The notes below the pieces were generated by a model, which saw only the letters and a program-made list of their open reading frames with translations, made no database searches and was not told the origin of the DNA. A stretch of 64,000 bases of DNA, taken from positions 3,856,501 to 3,920,500 of the forward strand of contig CP114484.1 in the NCBI GenBank assembly GCA_027186245.1. Reading direction: 5' to 3'. Below, piece after piece: positions 35,554 through 47,349 of this stretch (the first letter of the stretch is position 1; the number at the start of each line of letters is the position of its first letter). A program made the translations under genes and the position numbers. The DNA is from Coriaria nepalensis. Lineage: Eukaryota; Streptophyta; Magnoliopsida; Cucurbitales; Coriariaceae.

Positions 35554-37446
35554 TGTTGGTAAACGGGTTCAAAATTTCGCAGCGAAAGCAATTATATTAA
35601 TCCTAGTGTATAACAAAAATTTTCAGAAAAGCTTTTAGCGATCATTTATATATATATAAATTAATTGTATATCTATACGAAGAGATCATATCTTAACCTC
35701 TACAAATTGATCGTCAAGATTCACACCACGATTTTCCAGTTCAATCCTCAACACAATAGGACGTGTGTGAGTACGTAGAGATAACAACATTTTTTTTTCT
35801 TTTCTCTTAGAAAAATCTCTTCAGAAAAAACTTCTTGAATTATTAGAATGAGTTGTATTCATAGGACTTTATTAAGATTTTTATTTAATATTATTTTTAA
35901 TTTAAACTCTTTAAATTAATTGAATTGATGATTCAATCATAATTTCAAATGATAGGATAATCATTAGATGATATTTTTGATATGATCAAATTTTTTCGAA
36001 TCTGATTTAAAATAAAGTTTTATCTATTTTAAATCTTATCATATTTTAATGATTTATTTGATTTGATCAATTATTTTCAAATCTTAATTAAAAATAAAAT
36101 TTCATCTATTTTAAATTAGATAATATCATATTTAAATTTTAAATTACTTTTTCAAACTAATTTAAATTTGAGTTACCTAATCTTAATATTAAATCAATAT
36201 CTCATATCAATTTAATATTATGTATAACATATCTAATTCAAAATCAAATATATTATTATTTAATAAATAAATTTTGAAATTCATGATTTAATACATCTTT
36301 TAATTAATTAATTCTTTAATTAATTAATTCTTTAATTAATTAATGAATATTAATTATCTCATAATTATAAATTTGTCCCATAAAACTATTTTCTTGCAAA
36401 TAAATCTTTTTTCAACCTTTGTCATTTTTTCTATATACAGTGTTGTAGAGGCGACTTGAAGACCATGAACCTATAATTCTAAGCTCTAATAAATTAAATT
36501 ATTAATTAAACTTTTTAATCTAATAAATGTATTTTATTAATCTCAATATTATTTTACTGAAAATATGAGATTGCACTCTTACAATTATAGAACATATTAT
36601 TGAGCAATATCTAGTAGTCTATTGATATTATCATTACATGCAATCTAATCCTTCAATAATTGATTCATAATTTGAACTTGTCAAAATTACCATTTTACTC
36701 CTCTTATTATCTCTTTATCCTTAAGTACCATTAATTTACTAGTGAACGGTCAATTTATAACTTAATTAAAAATTTGAGCTCAAAACCATTTATTTCCAAA
36801 ATTAACCCTCAAGGGAACCAATATACAATCTTCTATGAAAAATATTTGGATTCCTTGTAAATCACGTTCCCAACCACTTATCCCAATAAATCTCCAAAAC
36901 AAAAGTCTTTAGCCTGTTTTACAAACAAACCGTGACAAATGAATCAAAAGATCCAATTGACATAAACAAGAGTTCATGAATACTCAAGATTGAGACTGAT
37001 CTTCATATGATCATCTATTGATATACATGAAATTCTTTATCGCAAACGACATTTTAAAGAATTAATTCATATCAAGTCTTGTCGTATATAATCTATTTAT
37101 ATAAAGCACTTGTACTAAGATGTCTATCTATATCAATGATCTGGATCTATATCAATGATCTGGATCTAGATCACTCGATTCATAATGCTAGCGGATCGTA
37201 CTATCAACCATTAATTAAAGATTTCATATTTTAATATGTTGTGGACAATTTAATTCATTCTCTATAATCTTAATTCTCTCGTATCAATACAAGATTATAG
37301 TTACATGAATAAATTTAGAATTTTATGATATTTATATATATTATTCAATAATAATACATTCAAAACAATTATATAGAAAAATGTCACTTTTACTAATTTC
37401 ATTAAAACAATACTCATCACATGTTTTCAAGACACCATACCCAACA
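35554..37446. mobile_element. Solo LTR, 1,893 bp, with 5-bp target duplication
   Basis: Begins TGTTGGTA and ends TACCCAACA, the canonical TG...CA inverted termini. The five bases on the left (aaaag, 35549-35553) are repeated exactly on the right (37447-37451). The inside is AT-rich, has no gag-pol text and contains small internal repeats (ctatatcaatgatctggat twice near 37127-37165; ttaattaattaattctt repeats near 36300-36345). A single LTR with a target duplication is the product of recombination between the two LTRs of a full element. The superfamily cannot be assigned from the LTR alone. Confidence 0.85.
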
Positions 37447-37449
37447 AAA

Positions 37450-38030
37450 AGGGACTGAAGCGATCCTGAAGCAGTGGGGATAATACATTCAAGAAATTGA
37501 ACGTCAAAGAGAGAGGAGCTTTTATTATAGATGTAGAAACTGCAATGTACATGTATATTGTCGAGGAGTATCCTATAGGAGGCCGTAGATAGACCATAGT
37601 TGAGCGGCTGTACATACCATACAACTACTCAAGAGTGTATTGAGGTGCATTGGTTGTCGATATAAAGGCACAATTGATATATGTCTATCATAGTATATCA
37701 TGCAACAAGAGTTAGAGTCGTAAGTTCAGGACGGCTCTCAAATCGATATGTGTGACCATAGATAATATGTTTATTATAATATTTGGGTTACTTTGTGTTT
37801 GTGAACATTGTATTGGTTTGTTAACTATTAATAGTGATGTTTGAATTAGTTGATCTAAATAGTTTTGTTTACATGTATTGTATTTGTCATGGTTTGTTAT
37901 GTATATAGGTAAACTCCTGTAGTTTTTTTATTTCCAATTTCCTAATTTCTTGATCTATATTGGGAAATTGGGGAAGTTAAACGATTCTATTTTGATTCAT
38001 AATTTCCCAATTTTCTAATTTCTTATGACT
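37450..38030. other. Target region of the solo LTR and following intergenic DNA
   Basis: The segment left of the LTR (about 35475-35548) is purine-rich and reads RKISGMKRREKQRRLEEHAK in one frame. It continues on the right into text such as ETAMYMYIVEEYPIGGRR with stops. This could be a decayed gene that the LTR interrupted; I do not recognise the family. Confidence 0.3.
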
Positions 38031-38033
38031 TAT

Positions 38034-38735
38034 GAATATGCTAGCATAACTGTTAATTAACTCTATGGGTCGACGGGGCTTTCGACTTGCAAAGTAAATT
38101 AACAGTTATGAGTATACTAGTATAACTACAGTTTACTCTATGGATCAATGAGGCTTTTGACCTGTAGATTAAACTAGCAGTTATGAATATGCTAGCATGA
38201 CTGCTAGTTTACTCTACGGGTCGATGAGGTCTTCAACCCTTAGAATAAACTAGAAGTTATGAGTATTAACTGTTGTTTACTTTATAGGTCGATGAGCTTT
38301 CAACCGGTAGAGTAAACTAGCAGTTATGAGTATACTAGCATAACTGTAATTTACTTTACGGGGTCTACGGGGTCGATGGGGTCTTCGACCCATAAAGTAA
38401 ACTATCAGTTATGAGTATGTTAGCATAACTACTAGTTTACTCTACAGTTCGATAGGTTCTTCCAACCGTAGAGTAAACTAAAAGTTATGAGTATACTAAC
38501 ATAAATGTAGTTTACTTTACGGGTCGATGAGGTCATCGACCCATAGAGTAAACTATAAGTTATGAGCATACTAGCATAACTATAGTTGTTTACTCTATAG
38601 GTCGATGAAGTTTTCAACTTATAAAGTAAATTAGCAGTTATGAGCATACTAGCATAACTATAGTTGTTTACTCTACAGGTCGGTGAAGTTTTCAACTTAT
38701 AGAGTAAATTAGCAGTTATGAATATACTAGAATAA
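38034..38735. repeat. Tandem array of palindromic units (about 9 units of 70-85 bp)
   Basis: Each unit has two alternating inverted repeats. The first is tagtttactctacgggtcga, a very short loop, and its complement tcgacccgtagagtaaacta. The second is centred on the linker, aactagcagttatgag followed by ctagcataactgctagtt. In the clearest unit the arms are 38508-38530 and 38533-38555: 23 bases, 2 mismatches, 2-base spacer. The linker word agttatgagtat or a variant recurs about ten times (near 38034, 38104, 38180, 38242, 38310, 38405, 38483, 38560, 38634, 38711). Units vary by substitutions and small indels. No open frame explains the structure. Confidence 0.9.
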
Positions 38736-38759
38736 ATTTTCGATTCCCAATTTCAGAAT

Positions 38760-41400
38760 ATCTTAATAATGCAGACTACATTGAAAAATTAGGGAAAATT
38801 AGACAAATTTGTTTTGATTCCCAATTTTTCAATGTCTTTATAACGTGGACTATATTAAAAATTAAAATAGAACTATCTAACTTTTCCGATTTCTTAATAT
38901 AGTCAATGTTATTTAGTCATTGAAAAATTGTGAATCGAACATCTATGTTAGTATATATAATATGAATACATCAAAATTAAATGCTTGAGTCAATTATTAA
39001 TAAATCATATATTTATGATTTTAAATATAATATTTAAACATAAAAAATATTTATAATATTAATCTTATTTTGAGTTTTGTTTAAAACCTAGTCCTAAGAT
39101 AAAAAAATTTTGGTGAACCTAATCTTTTCATTAGAAAAAAATAAAAAAACTTGTTTACTCCTTTAAAAAATTTTAAAATAAAATAAAATAAAATATATAC
39201 CTTTTCTTTTTGGCCGACACTTTTCTTGTTCTTTTGGCCGACAATAAGGACCCTAAATATATATGCTTGTGAATAAATATAATACCAGACTCCTCGGTCC
39301 AATTATATACATAAACATTATTTTATTACCCCATGTAATAATATATATAGAGAGAGGACCGAATATAATTGGCTTATAGATAATAACAATGAACATTTCT
39401 GACTTTTGCAGGGGGTTATGTTACCGAGCTAAAATCCATTAGCTTCCAAACAAATATGAATTTGGATTATAAATATCATAAAATTTGGATATTATTTATA
39501 TGGAGATTTGTTGTGTCAAGGTCATATGAGTTTTGTTTATAATTATAAAGAAGTTAAATCTGTGATCATGTCCTATTCTTAAATCTTCTCTCTTGTTGAA
39601 TGATATATATTTTTTTTTTAAATTAAAGAAAATCAAATCAAATCAAATCATAATATATACATAGAATTCGTGGCTCATTGTCTTCTCATATCTTGATGTA
39701 TATGTTGTTGTTATATTCGCTCACTATAGAACAAAGTCTTCTCTCCACTACACGCCAATAGTTGAGTTATGGCCATTACTCAATATATATATAAATCAAG
39801 GTCATTATTTCATGTATAGAGTTAATGATGAATTTTATTTATAACTTATAATTGATAATTAGTATTGACAAGTGACAAACTAATACGCAGAAATAGAAAC
39901 AACCCTTCAAAGCATTTATATCGGAGATATTCTTATGTGCACTGTGAAAAATTCTTGCATAAGTTAATATTCAAGCATTATCTTCTATAACGTTTACGTA
40001 ATAATTTTTCATGCATTATGTGTATGGCTACGACCCACTTTGTATATCAAGTACAATCACAATAATTTCTCTTTATATTTTATTTATTCCACAATTTTAT
40101 TTTTACAATAAATATCATATATTTAACATAAAACGAAAACACATAAAAAAAAAAATCCTTATAAATCATAATGGAAAAAATTAAATATATTCTACATTAT
40201 ATAATTTATCGCTGAACTTTGAAAGATGTTACCGAATAATCTCTCGTAGGATCTTCCTTCTACAGATGTGATTAGTTGTAGTTACCTTCAAAACGATTTA
40301 ATTAGAAGCAAATAACTCGTAGGAATATAGTAAGTAAACAAAATTTGTAATAAACTATTAAAAAAATAGTAAAATTAAAAGATAATAAATAAAAATAGAA
40401 ACAATAAATATAATTTACAGAAACATGCAGAAAAAAAAAAATAGTATGTATGGAAAATCTGTAAAACAATATACAAAACATCAAAAGAGTGGTGTAGTAC
40501 AATAAAACAGTATATAATGCAAACTGTAAATAGTATACAGATAGAAACTATTAATAGTGTAGTGTATGAATCTGAATATGTAATCATAAATAATGTATTA
40601 AAATAACATAATAATATCATACTATAAACATAAATAATATAGAAGATAGATTTTGTAATGCTAGAAATGGAATCAGAATATAGAGGGAAGAGATTCGTAA
40701 ATCAAAATGATTTGAGGAGAAATTATCTGAGATTTATAGAAGTTCATAATTTCTTTCAAATATATTCACTCCTTATTGGTTGCAAAGGTTCTACGACGTT
40801 TGCTTCTAAGGATGCAATGAATTATGAATGTAGTACCATTAATTCAGATAAAAAGTTTTTATATCCGAACAATATTATAGTGAATCCTAAAAACTCAAGA
40901 GGGGGAAATCAAAATCTAATAAGAGGAGATGTGAATTTTCGGTGTGAAATTTTTAAGAGAATGAGAGTTAATTTATAAACTCATAAGAAGATCGTTACTT
41001 TCACTTTTAATTCAAAATTAAAAGGAAACTAATCTAAAAAATTACAACCTATCAATTTTTAATTGATAATTTCAATTTTAAGTTTTCAATTAAAATAAAT
41101 TTAAAACATGAATTAAATCTCATCAACTTAAAAATTATTTCACTAATCGCACGAAGAGTAGAAAATTAAGACTGAAATACAAACCAATTTGGGAAATGGT
41201 AGGAGGAACGGAAATTAAATTCAGATAGAGCAGGTTGATTTAATATTTATATATATCAATTATTTAATTATTACGTTCGTAAATAATTAATATGAATGAT
41301 TGCTAAATAACACATCATTCTAAGTTGAATTTTAATTTGATTTGTGAACAAGTTTCGATACAAATTAGTATACGATATTAATATCAAAAGATGTTAAAAT
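38760..41400. other. AT-rich intergenic DNA, no gene seen
   Basis: Low-complexity AT-rich sequence. Frames that are open here (for example 40658-40978) have no recognisable domain. Near 38730-38900 the words gattcccaattt and ttcaatgtctt recur; these are related to the DNA just left of the palindromic array (37965-38030). Confidence 0.5.
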
Positions 41401-41414
41401 ATGTTGGGATATTA

Positions 41415-44400
41415 AATCAAGGTATTTAATTTTTTATATGTTAATAATGTTATTATTTATTATTATAGTTAATATTAATGTTTTACTTTTTTTACTTAAA
41501 ATTTTATTTATTTATATTTTTTTATGATAAATCATTTATTCTTAAATTCTCATATAAGAAATAGATCATCATTAAGTTGACTTTAACTCTTTAAATGAAT
41601 ATGAGCAAAATCTTTATGTCGAAATCAGTTTAAATTTACTGGTGATACCTACAGGTCTAACACAAATTAATATACCACCACCACCACCACTATCTAATAC
41701 TTATATCGCTACCATTGCAAATATAATGTCTAAAAAGAGACGTAATCAGCGAAAATTTGAGATTTGGGATACGTTCGACATAGTTCCACATAAAAATATG
41801 ATAAGTGAGGACATTAATGGTGCAATGTACAAGTATTGCAAAATTATTTTGGTCGCAAGTCCAAATGATGGAACTAATTAATTGAAACACCGCAAAGAAA
41901 AATGCATGGCTAAAGTTAGCACAAGTATGAATTAAACTAAACTAAATTTTAACACTGATGGTATAATTAGTATGTGGACTTATGATCCAATAGTTGCTAG
42001 AGAATCTCTAGTTAGACTTATTAATGATATTGATTTACCTATTAATTTTGGTGATAATGTTTATTATGAGAAACACATTAGAAGAATATAGAACTCACAA
42101 TATAAAAGAACAAGTAGAAATATTATTAAATCTGACATATTTGTATATTTTAGAAAAAAAACGTAATCAATTAAAAATAAAATGTGGTGATTTAAATCTT
42201 ACTTTTATCTGAAATTTTGATATTTGGAATGCATGTTCTAAGAACTATTCATGTGTTGATATTCATTACTTAGATTTGGAATAAACCTTAAATAAAAAGT
42301 TAATATGATTTAGAGTTATAGATGAAGTACATACCGGTGAAAATATATGTGATTTAATAATAAAAGTTTTGGGTGAGTTTGACATCAAAAACCATATAAT
42401 ATCTATAACTTTGGATAATGCTGCGACAAACACAATGATCGTCTCTTTATTTGAATCACAGTTCAGCCAGCATAATGCGATCCTACATCAATGTTGTACA
42501 TGTCACATCATAAATTTCATTGTAAAATCATGTTTGAAAGAACAACATGTAAATTTTTATGTTTATAAAATTTGATTGGTATTATCTTGGATTAATAATT
42601 TGAATTCTAGGTTAGCTAAGTTTAAAAGATAATATAGGGCATTCAATGTGAAGTCTTGACAGTTTGGAACTGATATGATGGTAATATGAGATTCCACATA
42701 TTTGATGTTGAAAAATGCTCTCCTATATAAAGAAATAATTAGTGGTGTTTTTAATTTTTATGATTCTCATATTCTATTAAGTAGTTCTGATTAGGATATA
42801 CTTGAAAATTTTGCATGTTTTTTAAAAATATTTATAATTCTACGGTTCGACTTTTATGTGTTTATTATCTTACATCTCCTATTGTTTTGCATTTACTTGT
42901 TGAAATGACTAGCTTGTTTCAAATCTATGAGAATAATGAAGTGTTGGAGCTCGTTGTTCAGAAAATGGTTTTACAATTTTAAAAATATTACAAAGAAATT
43001 CCCCTTTTATACTCTTACTTTTATATTAGATCTTAAGGTTAAGTACAAGGTCTAACAAATACTATTACAATTATGAGTCAGCATATAAATGTTGATTATT
43101 CTTCCACTATTACTAACATTACTAACAAGTTATATTAAGTGTTTGATCCTTATGATAATAAGTACAGCTACTTATGGAACATGCATAAGAACAACAAATT
43201 TAACCCAAGAGGAAGAGTTGGAATTTTATTAGTGAATCCAATTTTAATTCAAATTCCATTTCCAGTTTTAGTTTCATTGGGAAGGAACTCTAGAAATACC
43301 TCGAAATCGATTTCTCATTTTTTGGTTTATGTGCAAATAATTCAGAAATCTTATCCTTTTTGGATTGATGAAAGAAAAGCTCTACACGATTTCCTGTACT
43401 TGCACGACATGTCTTAACTATTACTGTCTTAATGGTTTCTTTCGAATCAACATTCATAATAGGTGGGATTCGATGTGAAACCTCAACAGTTTTGAACTAA
43501 TATATTGGTAAGATGAGAGTCCACATATTTGATATTAAAAAGTATCCTTCCATATAAAAAAAAAAAATTAGTGGTGTTTTTAATTCTTATGATCCTCATG
43601 TTTTATTGAGTAGTTCTTATTTGGATATACTTGAAAATTTTGCATACTTTTTAGAAATATTTTATGATTCTACAGTTTGATTTTCAAGTGTTTATTATCC
43701 TACATCTCTTCTTGTTTTGCATTCACTTGTTGAAATAATTAGCTTGTTTTAGATCTATGAGAATGATGAAACATTGGAGCCCATTATTCAGAATATGGTT
43801 TTAAAATTTAAAACTATTGCAAAGGAATTCCCCTTCTATACTTTTACTTTTATATTAGATCTTAGGGTTAAGTAGAAGGTCAAACAAATACTCTTACAAT
43901 TATCAGTCAGCATATAAATGTTGATTATTCTTCCACTATTATTAACGCTACTTACAAGTTATATGAAGTGTTTAGTATTTATGATAATAAATACAACTAT
44001 TTACGGAAATAGATGTAAGAACAATAGATTCAACCCAAGAGGAAAATTTGAAATTTTATTAACGATTCTGATTTTAATTTAAATTCCATTTTCAGTTTTA
44101 GTTCCATTGGGATGAAACTTTAGAAATACCTCGAAACCGATATCTCATTTTTTGATCCATGTGCAAATGATTTAGAATCCTTATGCCTTTTGGATTGGTG
44201 AAAGAAAAGATCTACATGATTTTCTACTCTAGCACGACTTACACGACATGTCTTAACTATTCATGTCTCAACGGTTTCTTTCGAATCAACATTCTGCATA
44301 AGTGGGAGAGTTATTGAAGTTAGGAGAACTTCATTAAAGTCGAAATTGGTTGAAACATTATTATGCATAAAAGATTGAAAGTATGAAACTCATCGAGATT

Positions 44401-44998
44401 AACACACAACTCATAATGAAGAGTTGATACAATATTTTCATAATATGTTCTTAGAGGATGAAACTTTTGAAGCAGAAAGTAGTTTTGGGACCTACCAATG
44501 ACCAACCACCATTAATAAATAGATAATAGATTATAGTTTAATAACAAACTCTTATTATTTATTTATTTTTCTTTATTTATGGCTTCATTGTAAGGTGCAT
44601 TTTTCCACCTTATGGCTAGGAGGTTTTTTTATATGGAACCATAATGGTTTAACCATCTATATATCATTTACTAATACACAATGAAATATTTATTTGGCTA
44701 AGAGTTTATTGATTTATTTATTTTGTTTATTATAATTTATAATTTTATAATTTAAAAAGGGTCAAGCAAACATGCTGACCCGTTTTGGGCCCGTCCTATA
44801 AGCTCGGCCCGAGATAAGCTCGACCCGAGATAAGCTCAAAAGGCTACCTGCGCCCTGCCTGGGCATATATTAATCAAACGGGCTAGGTCGAGCCCGTCCC
44901 TTTTTTTTGCAAGGGGTCAACCTAGCTTAATTATGAATTGTGAAAATCCTAGCGTGTGCAGGTCCGGGCTGGGCCAGACAGCCGTTTTGACAATTCTA
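41415..44998 (+). mobile_element. hAT transposon copy 1, left-truncated and internally duplicated
   Basis: Decayed transposase text runs in hAT order: BED-type region (KKRRNQRKFEIWDTFDI, NGAMYKYCKIILVASPNDGT), WTYDPIVARESLVRL, RNTIKSDI-like text, the catalytic-region block GEFDIKNHIISITLDNAATN, a CHIINFIVKSCLKEQ block, then DSTYLMLKNALLYKEIISGV and a C-terminal block SRNTSKSISHFLVYVQ. The dimerisation motif SFESTFCISGRVIEVRRTSL, then KLVETLLCIKD, lies near 44265-44380. The right end (44760-44998) is GC-rich and finishes ccgttttgacaattcta, the complement of the hAT-type tip tagaattgtcaaaacgg. No matching left tip was found; homology with copy 2 starts near 41415. Many stops make it inactive. 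Confidence 0.85.
42641..44295 (+). repeat. Direct duplication (offset 827 bases) inside hAT copy 1
   Basis: The block from about 42641 to 43467 is followed at once by a diverged second copy from about 43468 to 44295. The phrase ccacatatttgat occurs at 42694 and 43521; tgtgaa occurs at 42647 and 43474. The transposase C-terminal half is therefore present twice. The copies have different stops and frameshifts, so the duplication is not recent. Confidence 0.85.
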
Positions 44999-45130
44999 TT
45001 AACATCAATATCATTTTAACACTAGGTATTAGCATCTAGCTATTTGCTTCGACACCTACTCGGCAAACATATTAAGTATATATTCTATATTAACACTCTC
45101 ACGTTATATAATTTATCTTCATTACCTTTA

Positions 45131-46230
45131 TGTTGGGGAAACGAAGGCATTACCCTCGGCCTCAGGTGAACCGAGGTTCGTCTAAGAGGACCTTACAGAC
45201 AGCTTACCAAAGGATGATGGCTAAGGAAAAGTATGAGCGAGGGGACTTATTGGCCAAGGCTGAGGATGAATCACTCAAGGAGCTCAGCTAAGGTGACGCT
45301 TAATTGGGGAGATAACCTACCTCGACTGAAAGTCGAGGTTGATGAATCATCAACCGGATGAAGATAACATGTTACTCTGCTAGTTACGAAGACTAGAGCT
45401 GATAGCGCGATATGTTAGTTGACCCAGGGAGAAAGATAACATGAATCCGATCAGAATCTTGGCAATGGGCGCCGACGGCCATAGATTTCTATGATGGAAG
45501 TCTTGAAGCCCTCAAAGATAGGCCACATGTTGCCTAGGAGTGGACCCCACCTTGTCCAAGAGTTATGGGGAAGAGTGAATCACAAGAAGAGGTACATAAT
45601 TCTCTACCATATAATTACCTCTCAAGAATCCTAAAGAAAACCCTAACTAACTTGATCATTAAAGGGGAATATGTCGGCCGTCACCCTAGCAGCGTTCCTT
45701 TGTTTATTCCTTGCAGGTTAGTCCGATCTTGAAGCACACTGGTGATCGCATATTACTTCATTTGAATGGAAATCCACATCAATAGTTTGGCACATACCAT
45801 AGGGATGATTGATCTCAATTATCAAAACTTCAATGGGTTGGATCTCTCACTTCGTAAGGCCATAAATGTAATTGGGTATATAGATATAATGGGAGACAAT
45901 GTGGAGGATGTGGCGATCGGAGGCAAGGGCACGGGGAAGCCAATCCGTCGTTGCCGCCAAGAAGGTGCCTCGCCGCTAGGGCGTAATCTGCCCTTGAGAG
46001 AGGTAACCTCCCTCCCAGTGGGCGGTGGTAGTGATGGAACAGACATTATTTGCCTCTTTGAGAGGATGGAGAGGAGCATAACAGAGCATAACAGAGCATA
46101 CACAAATGGTGGATTAGTCCATAGATGGTAGACTGATAGAGACTCTGGCTCACATTAGGGCAAAGATAAAGGACCATCTCAAGCCCTCTCTGAAGCTTTC
46201 AAATTTGAAAGTAATAGCCCTCTCTGATGC
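45131..46230 (+). mobile_element. LTR and gag-like fragment of a Ty3/gypsy-type element
   Basis: Starts tgttggggaaacgaagg, a typical LTR head. It continues as GC-richer DNA unlike its flanks, with phrases such as aaaaccctaactaacttgat and the ttattccttgcaggttagtc that plant gypsy LTR/leader junctions often carry. The following frame (45766-46131) reads MGDNVEDVAIGGKGTGKPIR and later FERMERSITEHNRAYTNGG, like a decayed gag start. No other domain and no second LTR were seen. The superfamily call rests on the LTR style only. Confidence 0.45.
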
Positions 46231-46257
46231 GATGATAAGTTGATAAATGAAAGGATA

Positions 46258-47345
46258 TTGTCTAGTATTAGTTATCTTATTTTAATTCTAATTATTTTAT
46301 AATATTAATTAATTTATTGTAATTTTGGTGGTTTATATATATAAATATATATGATTTATTTTATAAAAATATAATTATATATTTAAATATTCTCTATAGT
46401 CTCTACTCTTTTATGATATTAGGGCATCACAGGCCAACGCCCTTTCTTTTTTGCTATACTTCCTCTCACTTGAATAATGACTTCTCAAGAACTACAAATT
46501 CCAACCATATCATCACTCACCATCATTACCTCCACTATGATTGATTCAACTCCTACCAACACAACATAGTCTCACCTTTAACATAACTCTCAATCCAACT
46601 AGTTTTATATCCACTCGTCTCGATGAAATAAATTACCTTACCTGAAAATTTCATGTGGAGTCCATCATCATTACCATCGATACAATACAACACGTGGATA
46701 GTTCCCTACATGTGCCATAGATCACGAATCTCTAACAACCTACTATTGATCAACTCGTTGTTCGCCACCTATCTACTGGTTTGACTATGTAACTCATATG
46801 GAACCCCTTCATTGCCTTTTACAATACTACTATGATTTTACTCCTATATTTTCCTTCTCATTCTTTTTGAGATTTTTCACAACCAAACATTTTTTATTTC
46901 GATTCTTCACATAATATTTGAACACTACAAACAACATGGCAGCGACAAACACTAAAACAAAAATAACTACTACAACAATCATACCAAGAGACATCGACGA
47001 AATTGTGAATACGTCTATATATATAACCCTAGTTACCTTATTGCATATCAAGTTGCGGATAGAATTACGGATGCTCTTATTAAGAGTATTTCTCGTACCC
47101 AATTTTAATCTGTACGGTCAAAACTCACTATGGGTACTTATGTTTTGCTTGAGGGGAATAAAAAAATACTATAATCTTTTACTAATATTATTTATCTTAT
47201 TGTAACCCCAACTATCTTATAGTATTAATTACCTTATTATAATATTAGTAGTTCTTTTATATATATATATATATCCGTTATATTTTACTAAAATAAAAAT
47301 ATAATTACATATTTAAATATTATTTACATGCTCTACTCTTTCTAT
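46258..47345 (+). mobile_element. Internally deleted Ty1/copia element with both LTRs
   Basis: Two direct repeats of about 155-165 bp (46258-46412 and about 47178-47345) share gttatcttatt, ataaaaatataatta and tctactctt. Right after the first is tgatattagggc, a degraded form of the copia primer-binding site complementary to initiator tRNA-Met (usual TGGTATCAGAGC). Next comes a gag start, ISTRLDEINYLT with KFHVESIITT, then IQHVDSSLHVP. Just before the second LTR is the RNase H C-terminus, read as YQVADRITDALIKSISRTQF and VRSKLTMGTYVL. Protease, integrase and most reverse transcriptase are missing, leaving about 1.1 kb. It is non-autonomous. Confidence 0.8.
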
Positions 47346-47349
47346 AAAT

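Noticed and set aside
38432..38695. 87-aa minus-strand frame with repeated SPTCRVNNYSYASMLIT-like units
   Set aside because: It only reflects the tandem palindromic array in one frame; the unit lengths change, so the frame is not kept along the array.
38034..38735. CRISPR-like array
   Set aside because: Regular repeats are present, but this is plant nuclear DNA, the units are palindromic throughout, and the linkers are repeats, not unique spacers.
40658..40978. 106-aa plus-strand frame
   Set aside because: No motif, flanked by AT-rich DNA; looks like chance.
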